From NCBI GenBank assembly GCA_013176395.1, contig JABMLP010000016.1, positions 558,001 to 622,000 on the forward strand: a stretch of 64,000 bases of DNA. The letters run 5' to 3'. The DNA comes from Venturia oleaginea. Taxonomy: Eukaryota > Ascomycota > Dothideomycetes > Venturiales > Venturiaceae. How positions within the stretch are numbered: the stretch's first letter is position 1; each line of letters opens with the position of its first letter. The translations under genes and the position numbers were made by a program. The notes beneath the pieces were generated by a model. The model searched no databases. It was not told the origin of the DNA and saw nothing but the letters and a program-made list of their open reading frames with translations. Below are positions 1 through 11,326 of this stretch, piece after piece.

Positions 1-163
1 CAGTGCTCCAACCATTGCACGTTGCTGGACATGTCAGGTGAGGTGGATTGCCGAGAGGATCCATAAGCTGCTCCCTATATCGGAATGAACAGAATGGAAT
101 GTAGCCTTCGGTGAATCCCATGAAAAAGTCTGGGTCTGGTGGTGACATCAGTCTCTTGCCTCG

Positions 164-806
164 TCAATCCATTTTCGACAAACCTAATATCCTGGGTTGC
201 TCTGGCGGCGACTCAACTGACAAACCACTCAGATGGACATCACTTCCTCTATCCACTGAAGATGCTGACGCAGGTGATGGTGGGCGCGGGGGACCAAGTA
301 TGGCCTTTCCATCAATGTATCCAATTGGAGCGGCCATTGATTCCTTGATGGTGGTGTTGAGGTGTTGAGGTGAGGTTGGGGTGGATGGAGTCTCCTGTAG
401 TTTCAATGTGATTGATATGCGAGATTTATGATTATGCGGCCTCCCGCGCTCAACGGTCAAAGCTGTTACCCGACTTGTGTTTAGTGCTGTCTGGCTGCTG
501 AGATTAGGTCCTATAATTGAGTGGGTAGAAAGGCCTTGGAGTATCAGAAGCATCCCTTGGACGTGTCAATCATCACATAAAGCAAGTAATATACTTACTG
601 CAGAAATCTGACAGGTTTCGACCACCCATGGACGAATGATATGGAAGCCAAGTCATCTCTATCTGCTGCCATAGTTTTGGTCTTGTCCAATACGCGAAGA
701 CATGTGCTCCAGTCGTCGCCATGTTGTGCAGGCCGAAGTGGTCCAAGAGTATTATCACTATAGAAAGGTTGGCTTGTGGATCATCGCCAGGTTCACAATA
801 GAACAT
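164..806 (-). CDS. Unrecognised spliced gene, 192 aa
   Basis: Two open frames on the minus strand join in frame through a canonical GTAAGT donor: exon 1 is 599-806, exon 2 is 164-534, and the 64-nt intron is 535-598. The predicted protein has an uncharged N-terminal half and a Ser/Pro-rich C-terminal half with a stretch of PPRPPSPASASS. I recognise no domain. The phase-correct junction between two otherwise unrelated frames is the main argument that this is a gene. The true start could lie further upstream, and the 163 bases left of the stop show nothing else. It could also be a chance pairing of frames. Confidence 0.35.
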
Positions 807-1040
807 GTCTGATGCTAATCTCGGCCGGGCCTGACATTTTCTCTCCCGGGATCAAATGGCTGTCATCGGTTGATGCAGGTGGATTATGGTGATAGTAAAT
901 TGATGATAAAAGAACTGGGATCAAAACACGTCGTATGTTGTACGAGTAGTTGTTCTACACGATGACAAAGGTACCGAATAGGACCGAATAGTCCTTCTCC
1001 CCACTCTCGTCGCGCTACGTCACGTCTCTATCTCACCCTT

Positions 1041-2112
1041 ATGGCCAGCTATCGAGTGTTACGCGCTCCAGCTGGCACTGTCAGACTGCTCACAAACAAT
1101 CAACCATTCCGCCGCCAATACACCATGAACTTCCAAGGACTAGCCAGCGAGAAGCTCGGCATCACTGGCAACCCACCCTTCATCTACGGAACAGCATGGA
1201 AGAAGGAGGACAGCACAAGGCTCGTCACCGAAGCTATATCTGCAGGCTTCAGAGCAATTGACACTGCTGCTCAGCCCAAACACTATCGGGAAGAGCTCGT
1301 GGGAGATGCTCTCAGGAATTGTTTCGAAAATGGCATCCTGAAGAGGGAGCAGATATTTGTAAGAAATCTGGCCCAATTAATTACTATTCGAACGACATCA
1401 TAAATGGACTTCATCGACTAAAAATCAACAGATCCAAACCAAGTTCACCCCTCCCAATGGCCAAGACAAAAGCAACATGCCCTACGATCATTCAGCCCCT
1501 CTCGAACAACAAATCCACACATCCGTAGCCTCCTCGCTAGAAAATCTACGGCCAGAAGCAACCCTAGCCTCCATAACAGATTCATACATCGATTCCCTCA
1601 TAATCCACTCCCCATACCAAACCGCACAGAAAACAATAGCTGTTTACAGGCTACTCGAGACCTACGTACCGGAACGCGTTCGAAGCTTGGGTATCTCCAA
1701 CATCTACGATCTCGAGCACCTGAAAGCCGTTTACGATGAAGTCGAAATCAAGCCCTCTTTCGTTCAAAATCGGTTCTACCCACAGACAAAACATGACGTG
1801 GAGCTGCGGAAATACTGTCAAGAGAAGGGCATCGTGTATCAGTCATTCTGGACTTTGACCGGCAACCCGAAGCTATTAGCCAGCGAGCCAGTTCAGTCAC
1901 TCAGCAAGCTGGCGAGTGTGTCGAAAGAGGTGGCGCTGTACTCTTTGGTAATATCCCTGGGCATCGCTCCACTCAATGGAACCACCAATACCGGCAGGAT
2001 GAAATCAGATCTCGAGGATCTAGCAAGAGTGAGGAACTGGACCAACGTCTATGGTGAGAAATGGAGGACAATTGTCGCTCAGTTCAAAGAAGCTATTGGT
2101 CAAAAGAATTGA
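1041..2112 (+). CDS. Aldo-keto reductase (two exons, 332 aa)
   Basis: NAD(P)H-dependent carbonyl reductase of the AKR fold. Exons are 1041-1358 and 1432-2112, with a phase-0 73-nt intron. The spliced protein has the AKR landmarks: the AIDTAAQPKHY segment near residues 72-82, IQTKF with the catalytic Lys near 110 (created exactly at the splice junction), IIHSP with the His near 165, and GISN and FVQNRFYP in the barrel. The Asp-to-Tyr spacing is longer than in the textbook DTAxxY motif, as I recall for some fungal AKRs. The first 30 residues contain Arg and no acidic residues (MASYRVLRAP...), so a mitochondrial presequence is possible; the second Met at 1125 would give a plain cytosolic enzyme. 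Substrate unknown. Confidence 0.87.
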
Positions 2113-2879
2113 GGGAAATCTCATGATCAGGCATCGAAATGAAAGAGGTGCAATCAACTCAAAAGTAGGAACAGCGAGAAAAGTCCAGGGGTAAAACAGA
2201 TTTGAAATCTTTTGGGGATTTCTTGGAATCACTTCCCGATCAAGAAAAATTTGCTTTGTTGCTACATGGCTGCGTCCGTTCTCTATGAAGGTTGAACAGC
2301 GCATCATTATCAGGTGGGCAAAAGTTTAGGAATGACGGTATGTATACACACGAGATATGATAATCGTAATCAGGGACGGTAAAAATGGGATAAAAGCGAT
2401 GAATAATGAAATCAAGTATCCGAACCTTCCAAGCTAGACACCTTGCGCAAAGTCTAATGCTGACCAATTCAGGACATGATGCGGCAAGCTCAAGAATAGA
2501 CGCACCATATGAAGCAGATGCTCCCATTCTGTGCATACTCACCTCGCTCGCTTAATCGTTCAATCAGCACCCAGCCCAATAGATCATCCACAGATTGTTT
2601 CCCCTGGCCATCGATGGCCCGCCTGTGCCGTCTTGGTTCCGCAAGTCATGCCTGTTAAAACATCACCCGTATATCCAAGTATCCCATCCTCTGCTTTGCA
2701 AAGTTCATACAAACTCTTTCAGCATCCATTGTATCTACGTTGATACTACTATACACTGTCCGTTGCTGTTAAATCGAGGCTATGCACACGAAGCCATCCG
2801 TACGAAACACCTCGACAGCGTCGCAGCTCGATCTTGCGCATATGGTATGTCGACGTCGAATCTTGGACCTATCGATGTC
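2113..2879. other. Intergenic, no supported gene
   Basis: Short open frames occur on both strands, but none shows a domain, a signal peptide or phase-matched splice sites. I see no repeat. Confidence 0.5.
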
Positions 2880-3641
2880 TCAAAGTTTATGCCGAAGATC
2901 ATGGCGAGTTGGTACACCCAGATTGCCATAAATCATCGCGGTTTTCTGTCGTAATGGGAGATCAAGTGTTCCACTCCTTTGCACCGGCTGTTCACAGTAT
3001 TCCAATACCTCGGACATCCTATAACAATGGCAGTCAAACCAAAACTGTTCGCCACGACCACATAGGCAGCGATATCTGTGTTTCCGCTTGTCTCTAGAAT
3101 AGGGGGCCATCCTATATGTCTTTGGATCAACAAATTTGCAAAAAGCCTCTAAACAAACAGCATTATACCAAGAATCATCACCTCTCCTTTTCAAAGACCC
3201 CGCAATCGGCCCAACAATAATTCCGTTCAAGAAATCGCAGCCGTGATGTTTCCAATCTGATATCTTCACCAGAATTTCCCCAGGTTCTAATACCCTTAGT
3301 GTTTTCGCGAACGCATTAACAATCTTTGTGTATTTCTCCACGACGTAGTTGACGTCGGCGGCGAGGTGGGGGTGCGTGAAGCCGGCTGTGAGGCGTCGGA
3401 CAAGACGGTAGAGCGGTAAAAGTCTATCGTTGAAATCTTGGCGGGGGAAGATGATCAGGTAATCGACTGAGAGTATGTATCTCATCCTTTTCGCTCTGCG
3501 GTCTGGTGGGAGGAGTTGTGGGCGCCAGGTGTAGAGAGCTTGTAGTTCTGATTCGAGGGCGTCGATGAGGATTTGTTGTCGGAGTTCGGGGGGGAGGGAG
3601 AGGAATATTGTTGGTTCAGGTTTACTGGGGTGCAATGACAT
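2880..3641 (-). CDS. F-box-like family protein, paralog 1 (253 aa)
   Basis: Single-exon gene. Near the N-terminus (residues 14-26) it carries LSLPPELRQQILI, which looks like the first helix of an F-box and is the family signature of this cluster. A second shared block follows about 80 residues later (ADVNYVVEKY, comparable with VDIEWVEEKC in paralog 3), then a GEILVKISDW block matching GERLLKLSEW. The C-terminal part adds a Cys/His-rich patch (CLCGRGEQFWFDCHC) that the shorter relatives lack. It is the longest and apparently only uninterrupted single-exon copy of five on the same strand within 4.4 kb. A role as a substrate adaptor would be inference from the F-box resemblance only. Confidence 0.6.
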   Translation of the reverse strand: MSLHPSKPEPTIFLSLPPELRQQILIDALESELQALYTWRPQLLPPDRRAKRMRYILSVDYLIIFPRQDFNDRLLPLYRLVRRLTAGFTHPHLAADVNYVVEKYTKIVNAFAKTLRVLEPGEILVKISDWKHHGCDFLNGIIVGPIAGSLKRRGDDSWYNAVCLEAFCKFVDPKTYRMAPYSRDKRKHRYRCLCGRGEQFWFDCHCYRMSEVLEYCEQPVQRSGTLDLPLRQKTAMIYGNLGVPTRHDLRHKL

Positions 3642-4358
3642 GATTGAGGTGTTTGTATTGTGTTGTCCAGCTGCGTTGGGATAGATACGATGCGGTTGTG
3701 GACTTGGAAAGGTCTGTCGAGGTTGAATAATGCTGCTGAAAATATTGAAGGTTGGTTATTCTGAGGAAGGACAGGGCCGCCGGATTTTGTAGGAGGCCGC
3801 GACTGAACTGACAAAGCGAGTTTTTCGGTCTGAGAAACTACCCGAAAGTTATTGGTCTGACTGATGTAATAGTTTTCCTGATTGGACAAGGATGGATTGC
3901 CTTTATATGCGACGTTGATCTGGAGTCACTTCACTCTTTTTGATGGAGATAATGGGCGCAAGTGCCAAAATGGTAGGATCTCATGGTTGCGAAAGGTAAA
4001 ATATGGCCGCCTGAACTATGCATTGGACAATATGGTAGTTCGATGCGAGTTAACTGAAAAGAGTGCCATCAGTAACATTGTGAGTTGGCGGATCGTCCGA
4101 GTAATTGACCTGCACACTAAAGATAGAAGAATCAATATCATCGCGGCGCTTCACATGCCATGCTCAATGGTGGTTGCTCTGGAGTGGCCCTCGTAACGCG
4201 TTCGAGAAAAGCAAAACATCCGCCAAGCAGCTGTGCGACACGAGCGGCTAGGTATTATGAGATAACGACTTTGACTTTGAATGGTCTCGCTCATGTGGAA
4301 AATAAGGATTATAGCGAAGCTTTCAACCAAGACAGGTCTCCAAAGGCCCCGGCGCATC
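3642..4358. other. Spacer between paralogs 1 and 2
   Basis: I find no supported gene. The open frame at 3482-3889 (minus) mostly overlaps paralog 1 and is low complexity (Ser/Pro/Asn). Confidence 0.4.
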
Positions 4359-4614
4359 CTAAAAGCTTCTTGCCAATATCTCCTCCAATGCCTCGCCATG
4401 TCGCAAGATCTCAACATCCATGGCAGACTTGGTAAGGTGTGTCTTTACTATAACTTATCTCTGGCCCACGCGACATCTTCTGTTACCTCTGGCAGTTCTT
4501 CAGCTAATTGTTCTGTTCCTTCGAATGTGGATGCCATAGTTCTGATGAAGAGCGACTGTGGCCAGAGAGTAGCTCGCGTGGGAGGGAGAGGAACGAAGTG
4601 TGCTCGGTCATCAT
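4359..4614 (-). pseudogene. F-box-like family, paralog 2 (frameshifted remnant)
   Basis: From an ATG at 4614 the minus strand reads TSFLSLPREL, the cluster signature, then loses frame. Moving one base restores a family-like continuation (QSLFIRTMAST) that runs to a stop. A second change of frame gives MDVEILRHGEALEEIL, matching the second family block (DIEWVEEKCLAVLED in paralog 3), and ends at a TAG at 4359. Two frame changes in 250 bases and the loss of the remainder mark this as a decayed copy. No splice pair repairs it that I could find. Confidence 0.5.
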
Positions 4615-5119
4615 TGCGTCTGAGCAATGTTTTGAACGTTTCTGTGGTGCTACTGAGATGGATGTTAGCATTGCCCTGCTTTTCGGACTCGTGCCTACTG
4701 ACTTTAGTATCGGACGAGCTGTCTCACTCAGTGACAGCAGCTGGTTAGGACCAGATCTGTCTGAGCATTTTCATGCAGGTGAAGTTGGGGGAGGAAGTTT
4801 GCTGAACGGCCGATGTGAATTGAAGGTAGTCAGGAATTTCAAGCACTCCGAAACCAACCATCTCAACAAAAGAAACCACTACCACAGACATAAAACATAA
4901 TTTCTCAATTTCTCCTTCACTGACGGTGTCACAGTGCGGTCAAACTCGTGAGCGCTCGAATCTATAATTTAATTCGATCCGAGGTCGAAACTTGGGTCCC
5001 TTCAAAATAACGTCGGAGTCTAACATGCACCTCTACGATCTTTACAAAGAGCGAGATCAGTAGAAACAAAAAACACGTGCTGAGATGTTATTCCACATGT
5101 TCGAAGTATTGATAACCTC
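4615..5119. other. Spacer between paralogs 2 and 3
   Basis: The plus-strand frames here are mainly complements of the decayed copy. I see no supported gene. Confidence 0.4.
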
Positions 5120-5805
5120 CTAGGTTGAAACTTGGATCTTTTCACGACACCTCGAGGTCATTGTCCAGTCCACCCCACTACTCCCTATACTGAACATCGG
5201 CCTGTTAGACCCGCTATTCTCCAAGAGCTGTCCAGAAGCTGTGCTGGTTTGATATTTCTTCACCCAAACGCGACCATGTTCATCCTCTTCCAACATCCAT
5301 TCTGACAGCTTCAACAATCGCTCGCCCGTCTCAATCAATTGCCCGCTGGTTATCCAAGTTGGATAGCAATGGGTCTTTCCGTAGTCCTCTAACACTGCCA
5401 AACATTTCTCCTCCACCCACTCGATGTCGACACCGAGCTCAGAATGTTGGAATGCGCTGACCATTGCAGACATTGTACGGCAAGTGGACACTATAGAAGC
5501 TCTTGCTCTATGGTGTTGATCATGATTATGACCTAGTTTGCCTAGTTTGCATGCACAGCACTGCCCGAGACTGCCTATGAGGACCTTGTCGACAATGGAG
5601 TTGTACACGTCTGGGAGCACGGTCTCGAGAAGAATGGCCTGTCGGATCTCGCGAGGAGTAGAGATCAATGTTCTGGCGGATGCTTTGCTTGAATCGGTGG
5701 TTATATTTGATGGTAAGATGTTGCTCAAAACACGGTCAGTGGTTATTCGATGTGGAAATCCACAGCTATGGCTCACCGATTTTCTGGAGGTGTCGGTTTT
5801 GACAT
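5120..5805 (-). CDS. F-box-like family protein, paralog 3 (two exons, 198 aa)
   Basis: A 29-nt first exon (5777-5805) encodes MSKPTPPENR up to a GTGAGC donor. The intron is 5688-5776 and exon 2 is 5120-5687, in matching phase. The join gives LISTPREIRQAILLE near residue 20, the cluster signature, then VDIEWVEEKC and GERLLKLSEWML, all shared with the neighbours. A CCACKLGKLGHNHDQHH patch between them is rich in Cys and His and may bind metal. The protein is shorter than paralog 1 and lacks its C-terminal Cys/His region. No catalytic motif is seen. The function is not known. Confidence 0.6.
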
Positions 5806-6163
5806 CTCATGGACGAGTTGAGTAGCTCTCCTGTTTCGAGCAGTATCAGTACGCGTGAACAAGACATTTGAGGAACATAAAGCCTGGTTCTTACTCTGGC
5901 TCTGGATTTGTGATCGGAGGGTCGAATCCGCCCAGGTCCATCCTGTAAGTGTGGACGTGTTGTTGTTGATGAGTGGCCGAAGCCTTTTGCAGAGGAAAAA
6001 CAAAACGTCGTATCTGATATCACGCGACTGAGCCGCGTCAAGCGATAAGATAGAGAACACTGGCAGTTCGGTAGAAATCGTCAAATCAATTCGACTTCGC
6101 GTTTCCAACTGCAGATGAGTCGCTCTTTTTTCCCATCTTCATCGTGTGCTCGCACCAGCCATC
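5806..6163. other. Spacer between paralogs 3 and 4
   Basis: An open frame runs through here on the minus strand upstream of paralog 3 but shows no family motif or known domain. I treat it as leader sequence. Confidence 0.35.
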
Positions 6164-6538
6164 TCATCCCCGAAAGGTATTGATATGAACTCCTTCCTGA
6201 TATCCGGACAACTCAATCATCACCCACTCCGACAATCTCCGAACCACATCCTTGATCTTCTTGGGTTAATCCCGTCCGTTACTTAAGAGAAGTTGATGGT
6301 AAGATACTTTTCGTGGTCTGTCAGAACAATTGACAACGTCGAGATCATGTTACAACCGCTCATTAGTAAGGGCTTTACTTGTAAAGCCTATTTGGGGAAT
6401 GATTCTATTAAGTATATATATAAGATCTGTAGTAGTTGCTTCTTCGACGTCAGAGAGCACATTTGCGAGTAGAATTGGTTGGCGTAGATCTCGTGGAAGG
6501 TTGAGAAATGAGGCGGGTTTTGGCGTTGCAGCTGCCAT
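6164..6538 (-). pseudogene. F-box-like family, paralog 4 (broken)
   Basis: An ATG at 6538 opens a frame with FLNLPRDLRQPILLANVLSD, the family signature, but the frame closes after 62 residues at 6350. About 90 bases further the minus strand shows VVRRLSEWVMIELSGYQEG, which matches the third block of the family (LLKLSEWMLEEDEHG in paralog 3), ending in TGA at 6164. The middle block is absent or unrecognisable. I read this as one decayed copy with an internal deletion or several frameshifts. Confidence 0.45.
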
Positions 6539-6914
6539 CGTTCCCCGTTCTACTTTCGCCAGTGTCAATATGAATGAGATATGCCATAATAGCCTTGAGA
6601 AATTATTACGTGCTTGGGAAGTTGGACATGTTTTGCTGCCGTGCAGAGGTTCCGCAATTTACGGCGGTTTTGTGAAGAGCTGTCGATGAATAGAGCAAAG
6701 CTCAGGATTCCCCAAGTCTAAATCGTGGTTTTCTGTCTTCCGATCGAAGCCCGACCAAGAATATGGTAATCTGCCCCGCTCTTCTGCTCCGATCCTATCC
6801 CATGGTTGGCGCCGTCATATCACTCTCCAAATTTCCAGTCCTTCCATACGGCAATCATAGCTCGACACACCAGTCTCCAAACCCCGCGTCCTCTTCACCG
6901 CGCTCAACATACCA
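6539..6914. other. Spacer between paralogs 4 and 5
   Basis: Possible degenerate downstream part of paralog 5, but I could not assign blocks with confidence. Confidence 0.3.
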
Positions 6915-7256
6915 CTACAAAACCTTAGTACACTCCTGTCCCATGCTCTCATAACCTGCCAACCTATATGTCTCCAACATGACCCGGCACTTCTCCTCCA
7001 CCCAATCAACATCAGCTTGGTAGTTGTGATTCTGGGACGCTGCCTTGACACCGACCACCGTGTCGTAGACAACGGCCAAATGTAGTCTAATTCTTCTAAA
7101 AGGACGAATGTATCCTACACCACTAAGGGCGCTGATCATGAGGTATGTCGACATGGCCTTTGTGAGTTCGGACTCTATGGCTTCGAGTAAGATCTTCTGG
7201 CGGAGTTCGCGTGGTAAAGAGAAGATGGATGGGGGCGCAGATTTTGTGGCTGCCAT
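6915..7256 (-). CDS. F-box-like family, paralog 5 (short, possibly truncated)
   Basis: From an ATG at 7256 the frame encodes about 113 residues with IFSLPRELRQKILLEAIESEL near residue 10 and ADVDWVEEKCRVML near residue 80, so the first two family blocks are intact and in frame. The third block (LLKLSEW) is missing because the frame stops at 6915; paralog 1 is more than twice as long. Either an intron carries translation onward or this is a C-terminally truncated copy. An upstream in-frame Met at 7343 would add a hydrophobic leader, but the sequence between is not family-like. Confidence 0.45.
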   Translation of the reverse strand: MAATKSAPPSIFSLPRELRQKILLEAIESELTKAMSTYLMISALSGVGYIRPFRRIRLHLAVVYDTVVGVKAASQNHNYQADVDWVEEKCRVMLETYRLAGYESMGQECTKVL

Positions 7257-9177
7257 TGGGAAGAGGTAATTGTTGGTTGGTTGCAAAGCTATCAAGATGA
7301 TTAGCATGGGCATGGATGTACTTCGGTCGAGCTTGAATACCATTTGTTGGAAAGTCGTTCAGCGGACCTGATCATGAGGAGGTTGAATTTGATATCGTTG
7401 AAGGCGTGTTACACTCGGTTTATGCACGATGGCGTAGGAGCTCAATTGGGACGAAGTACACTCGGGATTTTCCTTCATGCTCGACTTGGTTCATTTGATC
7501 AATATTAACTTGAGCATCAGCTCACCTCACCTGAATAGCACCATATTCCTCCCGAATTCCGAACGCAGATTCCGTTGCCGTTCCGTCTCTTCCGTCTCTT
7601 CCGCACATTCTGTTTACTCTCCCAGCACACCATTGCATCTGTCATTCACCCACTTCATACCTGCATCTAGCGAAACATGCCTGTTTACCGCCTCAAAAAT
7701 AAATTGTTCAGCCTTGGGCGCGGGAGTGGAAATGGAACATGGCGTTGAATCTATTGATATTGCTTACGAGTATTGCAGTCTATAGTCAATGTTGCAGACG
7801 AGCCATGGCGTTGAGATGGACGGGACGTAGGATTGGATCGCCAAAAGCACTCGAATATAAGAGCACATATATCATCCCTTTGAATGACAAAACTGCCTGT
7901 TTGAGCCATTTTCGATGTTCGTCGTCATGCTTAGCAGCGTTCTCGTCGCTAGTCACAGCCTTAGAAGTCAGACAACATGAAGCTACAAGGCGAGTGCCGC
8001 TCAAATTCTCCATAGTAAGGAGTAGCTTTCTTGCAGAACTCTCCCGCGATCAAGAGTCCACCTTCTCCACCATCCGTAACTTGGCAAGGCTGTAGGAGAC
8101 CTAAAGGTGTTCACTTACATTCATACTCGCGAGGAGTATTTAATTTCCTTAATTCAAGATCAACCCAAGGTCACGACTACACCCGACGAGTCGAGTCGTG
8201 GGGAAGAAAACGAAGGTCGCAACATGCACGACCTTGTCCTCGCCAAGAAAGGACGGGTCAGCTGAAGGATTCTGGAGAAAGAAATTGATAGATAATGTAA
8301 CCTTCAAGGTGGTACGGAAGATCAATACCAACTCAACTTGCAAAGCTGGTTATCCCCCGATTACATGATGTTCTTCCGGGGGTTAGCAGAACGCGAAGAA
8401 AACAGCATACGAAGAAAAGAGAACAGCAGAAGGGTTTCTTCTCCATCGGAATCGCTAGGGCACCTCAGTCGACAGGAAGACGTAAGGGAAGTGAAAAGGA
8501 GATTGCAAAATGGCGATGAAATGATGGCTGCTTACGATATTCTTCGTCTGGGTGCTTCATACTTCTGAGTCTTCTCATTCGCCATCATCTGAATCCTCGA
8601 ACGACCCAGTCTCGGTTACCTCTCACAATAATTCTGCTGAAACATTGAGAAAAAAGATCGCAAGAAGAGAGCCGTATAGATCCAGTATAGATCCAGTATA
8701 GATCAGCCGCTCCAAACGCTTCGTCGAACGCAGCACAGGTAAGCGTTTGCGTACACGATGACAGAGAGGTTATAGGCTATAGTATGCTGAGGTAAAATGT
8801 AAGGGACAAACGAGCGAGAACGATGCTGATGATGAGTGTGGTTGTTAACAGAAAGGGATTCATAACGATGCGTCGTCGTCCCGATCCGGACAATTTTGAG
8901 CCGGGCTTTCTTCCATCCTACTTCCACCACCTGCACTCAGTATGATTCATCCACAATCATCACCACAAATAATCTAGTATCGTTTCATAGAAAAAGGAGC
9001 TCTGAGGCTGCATTGCTTTAACCAAATCTGTAAATTGAGAGAGGAAAAAAATCCATAATCACAGAATCCTAAACTCCGTCATCTCCGCCATCTCTATATT
9101 CTATTATATATCTTCCTCCAACTATCTCACGGTTCACTTCATTCAAATCATCACCTATTTCTCCCACCACGACCAAT
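7257..9177. other. Long intergenic stretch, no supported gene
   Basis: Several open frames of 60-118 codons occur on both strands, but none has a recognisable domain or phase-matched splice signals. A short TAGATCCAGTA repeat is visible near 8678-8702. The last 180 bases are pyrimidine-rich and end at the start of the dehydrogenase gene, so they are likely its promoter and leader. Confidence 0.4.
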
Positions 9178-10304
9178 ATGTCATCGCCGTCCCTCCGAAA
9201 ACGTCCCGCAAACTCAGGCGCCCAATTCTGTCCTCCACAGCACCACAACCCCGAAGGTCCAACAGATCCAACAAACACAAAACTCCCACCAAACTTCACC
9301 GTCCTCGTCGCTGGTGGCTCGCGAGGCATAGGACTCGGCATAGCGCGTTCCTATGCCCTAGCTGGAGTCACGAATCTCATCATTTCCTCTCGAAATCTCA
9401 GCAGCTGTGAAGACGCCGCCCGTTCAATCATAAAGCTCGACCCACGAGTAAAAGTTCTATGTCAAGAATGCGATGTAACCTCCGACAAACAAGTCCAGGA
9501 CTTAGTTGAAGCGACAAAAAAGGGCTTCGGACGTCTCGATGTATTAGTAATCAATGCCGGGACCTCAACCTCATTAACACAAGTGCGAGAAGGCGGATTA
9601 AAAGACTGGCCAAGAGGCATAATCGAAGGACCCTCAACCGAATTAGAAAGACTGTGGAAACTAAACGTCAACGCCGCGTTCCTCCTCCAACATTACTCCC
9701 TCCCTCTCCTCGAAGAAACGAAAGATGGTGCGCAGGCTGTTATTCAAATCGGGAGCGCAGCAGCGCATTACATCGATCCAAAATTAATGGCTACAAGCTA
9801 TAGGTATATAAGTTCATCCCTTTCTCTTCATAATTCCCTTCCCATACTCCCTCGTCTCACAAGGTCCAATCATTAAAACAACCAGCCTAACAAAATTCGC
9901 CGCAACCCGCCAAATCGAACACGTCCACGAAGGCCACCACAAAAACGGAATAGTGGCCTACTGCATCCAACCCGGAGGCGTAAAAACAGACCTCGCAAAT
10001 GGCGTCCCCGAAGGAAAAGGATGGGAGGAACGTAAGTCCCATCCCATCCCCTCCACCCAACCCCACCTAACCGCCATTCTTCGCTCTCTTTATGGCTGAG
10101 CTGAGCTGAGCTGAGCTGACGGATGCAGTCCTAATAGACTCCCCCGACCTCTGCGGCGGCTTCTGCGTCTGGCTAACAAAAGAGAAGAGAAGTTGGTTGA
10201 GCGGTCGATATCTAGATGCTCGCTGGGACATCAATACACTCCTCTCAAAGCGCGACGAAATCCTAAGCAAAGATCTATTGAAGCTTCGAATGGCCCTCGA
10301 TTGA
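9178..10304 (+). CDS. Short-chain dehydrogenase/reductase (three exons, 315 aa)
   Basis: Classical SDR. Exons are 9178-9803, 9886-10031 and 10129-10304; all phases close. The cofactor loop is VLVAGGSRGIGLG (about residue 43), with AGG in place of the usual TGG. VINAG follows near 122, the catalytic Ser lies in IQIGSAAA, and the active-site Tyr and Lys form YSLTK at residues 208-212. That motif exists only after splicing of intron 1, which fixes the acceptor at 9885. CIQPGGVKTDL is the usual PG-motif after the active site. The N-terminal 35 residues are Pro-rich and precede the Rossmann fold. Substrate unknown; probably a cytosolic NADP(H)-dependent enzyme. Confidence 0.88.
10095..10119. repeat. 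(GCTGA)5 microsatellite inside an intron
   Basis: Five perfect GCTGA units lie in the second intron of the dehydrogenase gene, ending nine bases before the 3' splice site. CTGA resembles a branch-point core, so each unit could act as an alternative branch site. Confidence 0.8.
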
Positions 10305-11326
10305 GATCGCTTCCGGGGATTGGAGCCCCGACCCTGAAATCATTCCGCATTCGATATCAATAGATAGCAAGGATTCCCCCACACAGAACGAATTGAGACG
10401 GTACAGTCTCATATCAAGACACTTTGGTTTAATACAATACTACTGTACAGCGAGAACACCAATTTCAGATGTCTCGGGGTGAAATAATCATACATCTCGC
10501 GAGAGTTCTCACACATCGGCTTAGAATCTAGATGTTCGCGATCCAGCTTTGCTAGGACGCTTTACCTTGAATCTTACCTTCAAAAACGCAAATAATCAAA
10601 AGACTTTTGAGGGAAATATTCAGAGCGGTCATCTGGCGTGCAAATATACCTACCCAGTAGACCTACCCTTTGGCGACGATTCTTCGATGCACGCCGATCA
10701 TGCTGATTGCCCCAAAGATGCCAGTATACCCACCCATACAGATTTCTCGAGTCATAGTAAGATGTACCATACTCACCCGTACAAACCCATAGACCGTACC
10801 AATAATACATGCCTGGACGGATGAAAGAAATGGGGAAGGAAGAGGGAACTCCTGATAACACAGCAAAAGAAGTATACCACCTGTATACCAACCACTCGCC
10901 ATCGCCTATCCAAAACCACGTTCTAGGTGTTGTACCTTCTGTTCAGTGACCAAGTGCAGTCCTTGACGAGCTGCTAGAAGGGTTGTGTCGCGACCCAGTC
11001 GAAATCGCTATTGCAGAGTGCCCGGCTTTGAACTTTGCCAGGATTTTGGTCGAAATAGATCCTGTGTAGGCGGGTTCGAATGTTTCAGAGGTATCGTCCA
11101 ATGCCGTAGTAGCTGTGAAATCAGAAGGTGAGAAGTAATTAATGATCATGCCAGATCAGGAATGCCGAGTGTCCTCGACGCCAGTCTAGGAATCCCATGG
11201 CGCCAATGGTATGTGGAAAGGGCAGTAGCAAAGACGCGTAATGGGAGCCGCAACGCCAACCCGCGGGAAGTCCAGATGCCGGTATGGTAACAACAGAGGA
11301 GAAGAGCCAAATCGCGCAACCAGAAA
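10305..11326. other. Intergenic, no supported gene
   Basis: Overlapping minus-strand frames at 10580-10902 include hydrophobic segments (GGILLLLC) but need an implausibly short intron to join. I could not build a gene. The end nearest 11327 is the 3' flank of U1-70K. Confidence 0.4.

Noticed and set aside
3482..3889. Minus-strand 135-codon frame rich in Ser/Pro/Asn
   Set aside because: It overlaps the start of F-box-like paralog 1 in another frame and has no motif; I take it as a shadow.
10580..10902. Possible small membrane-protein gene on the minus strand
   Set aside because: The frames can only be joined through a 28-nt intron, below the plausible minimum, and no family is recognised.
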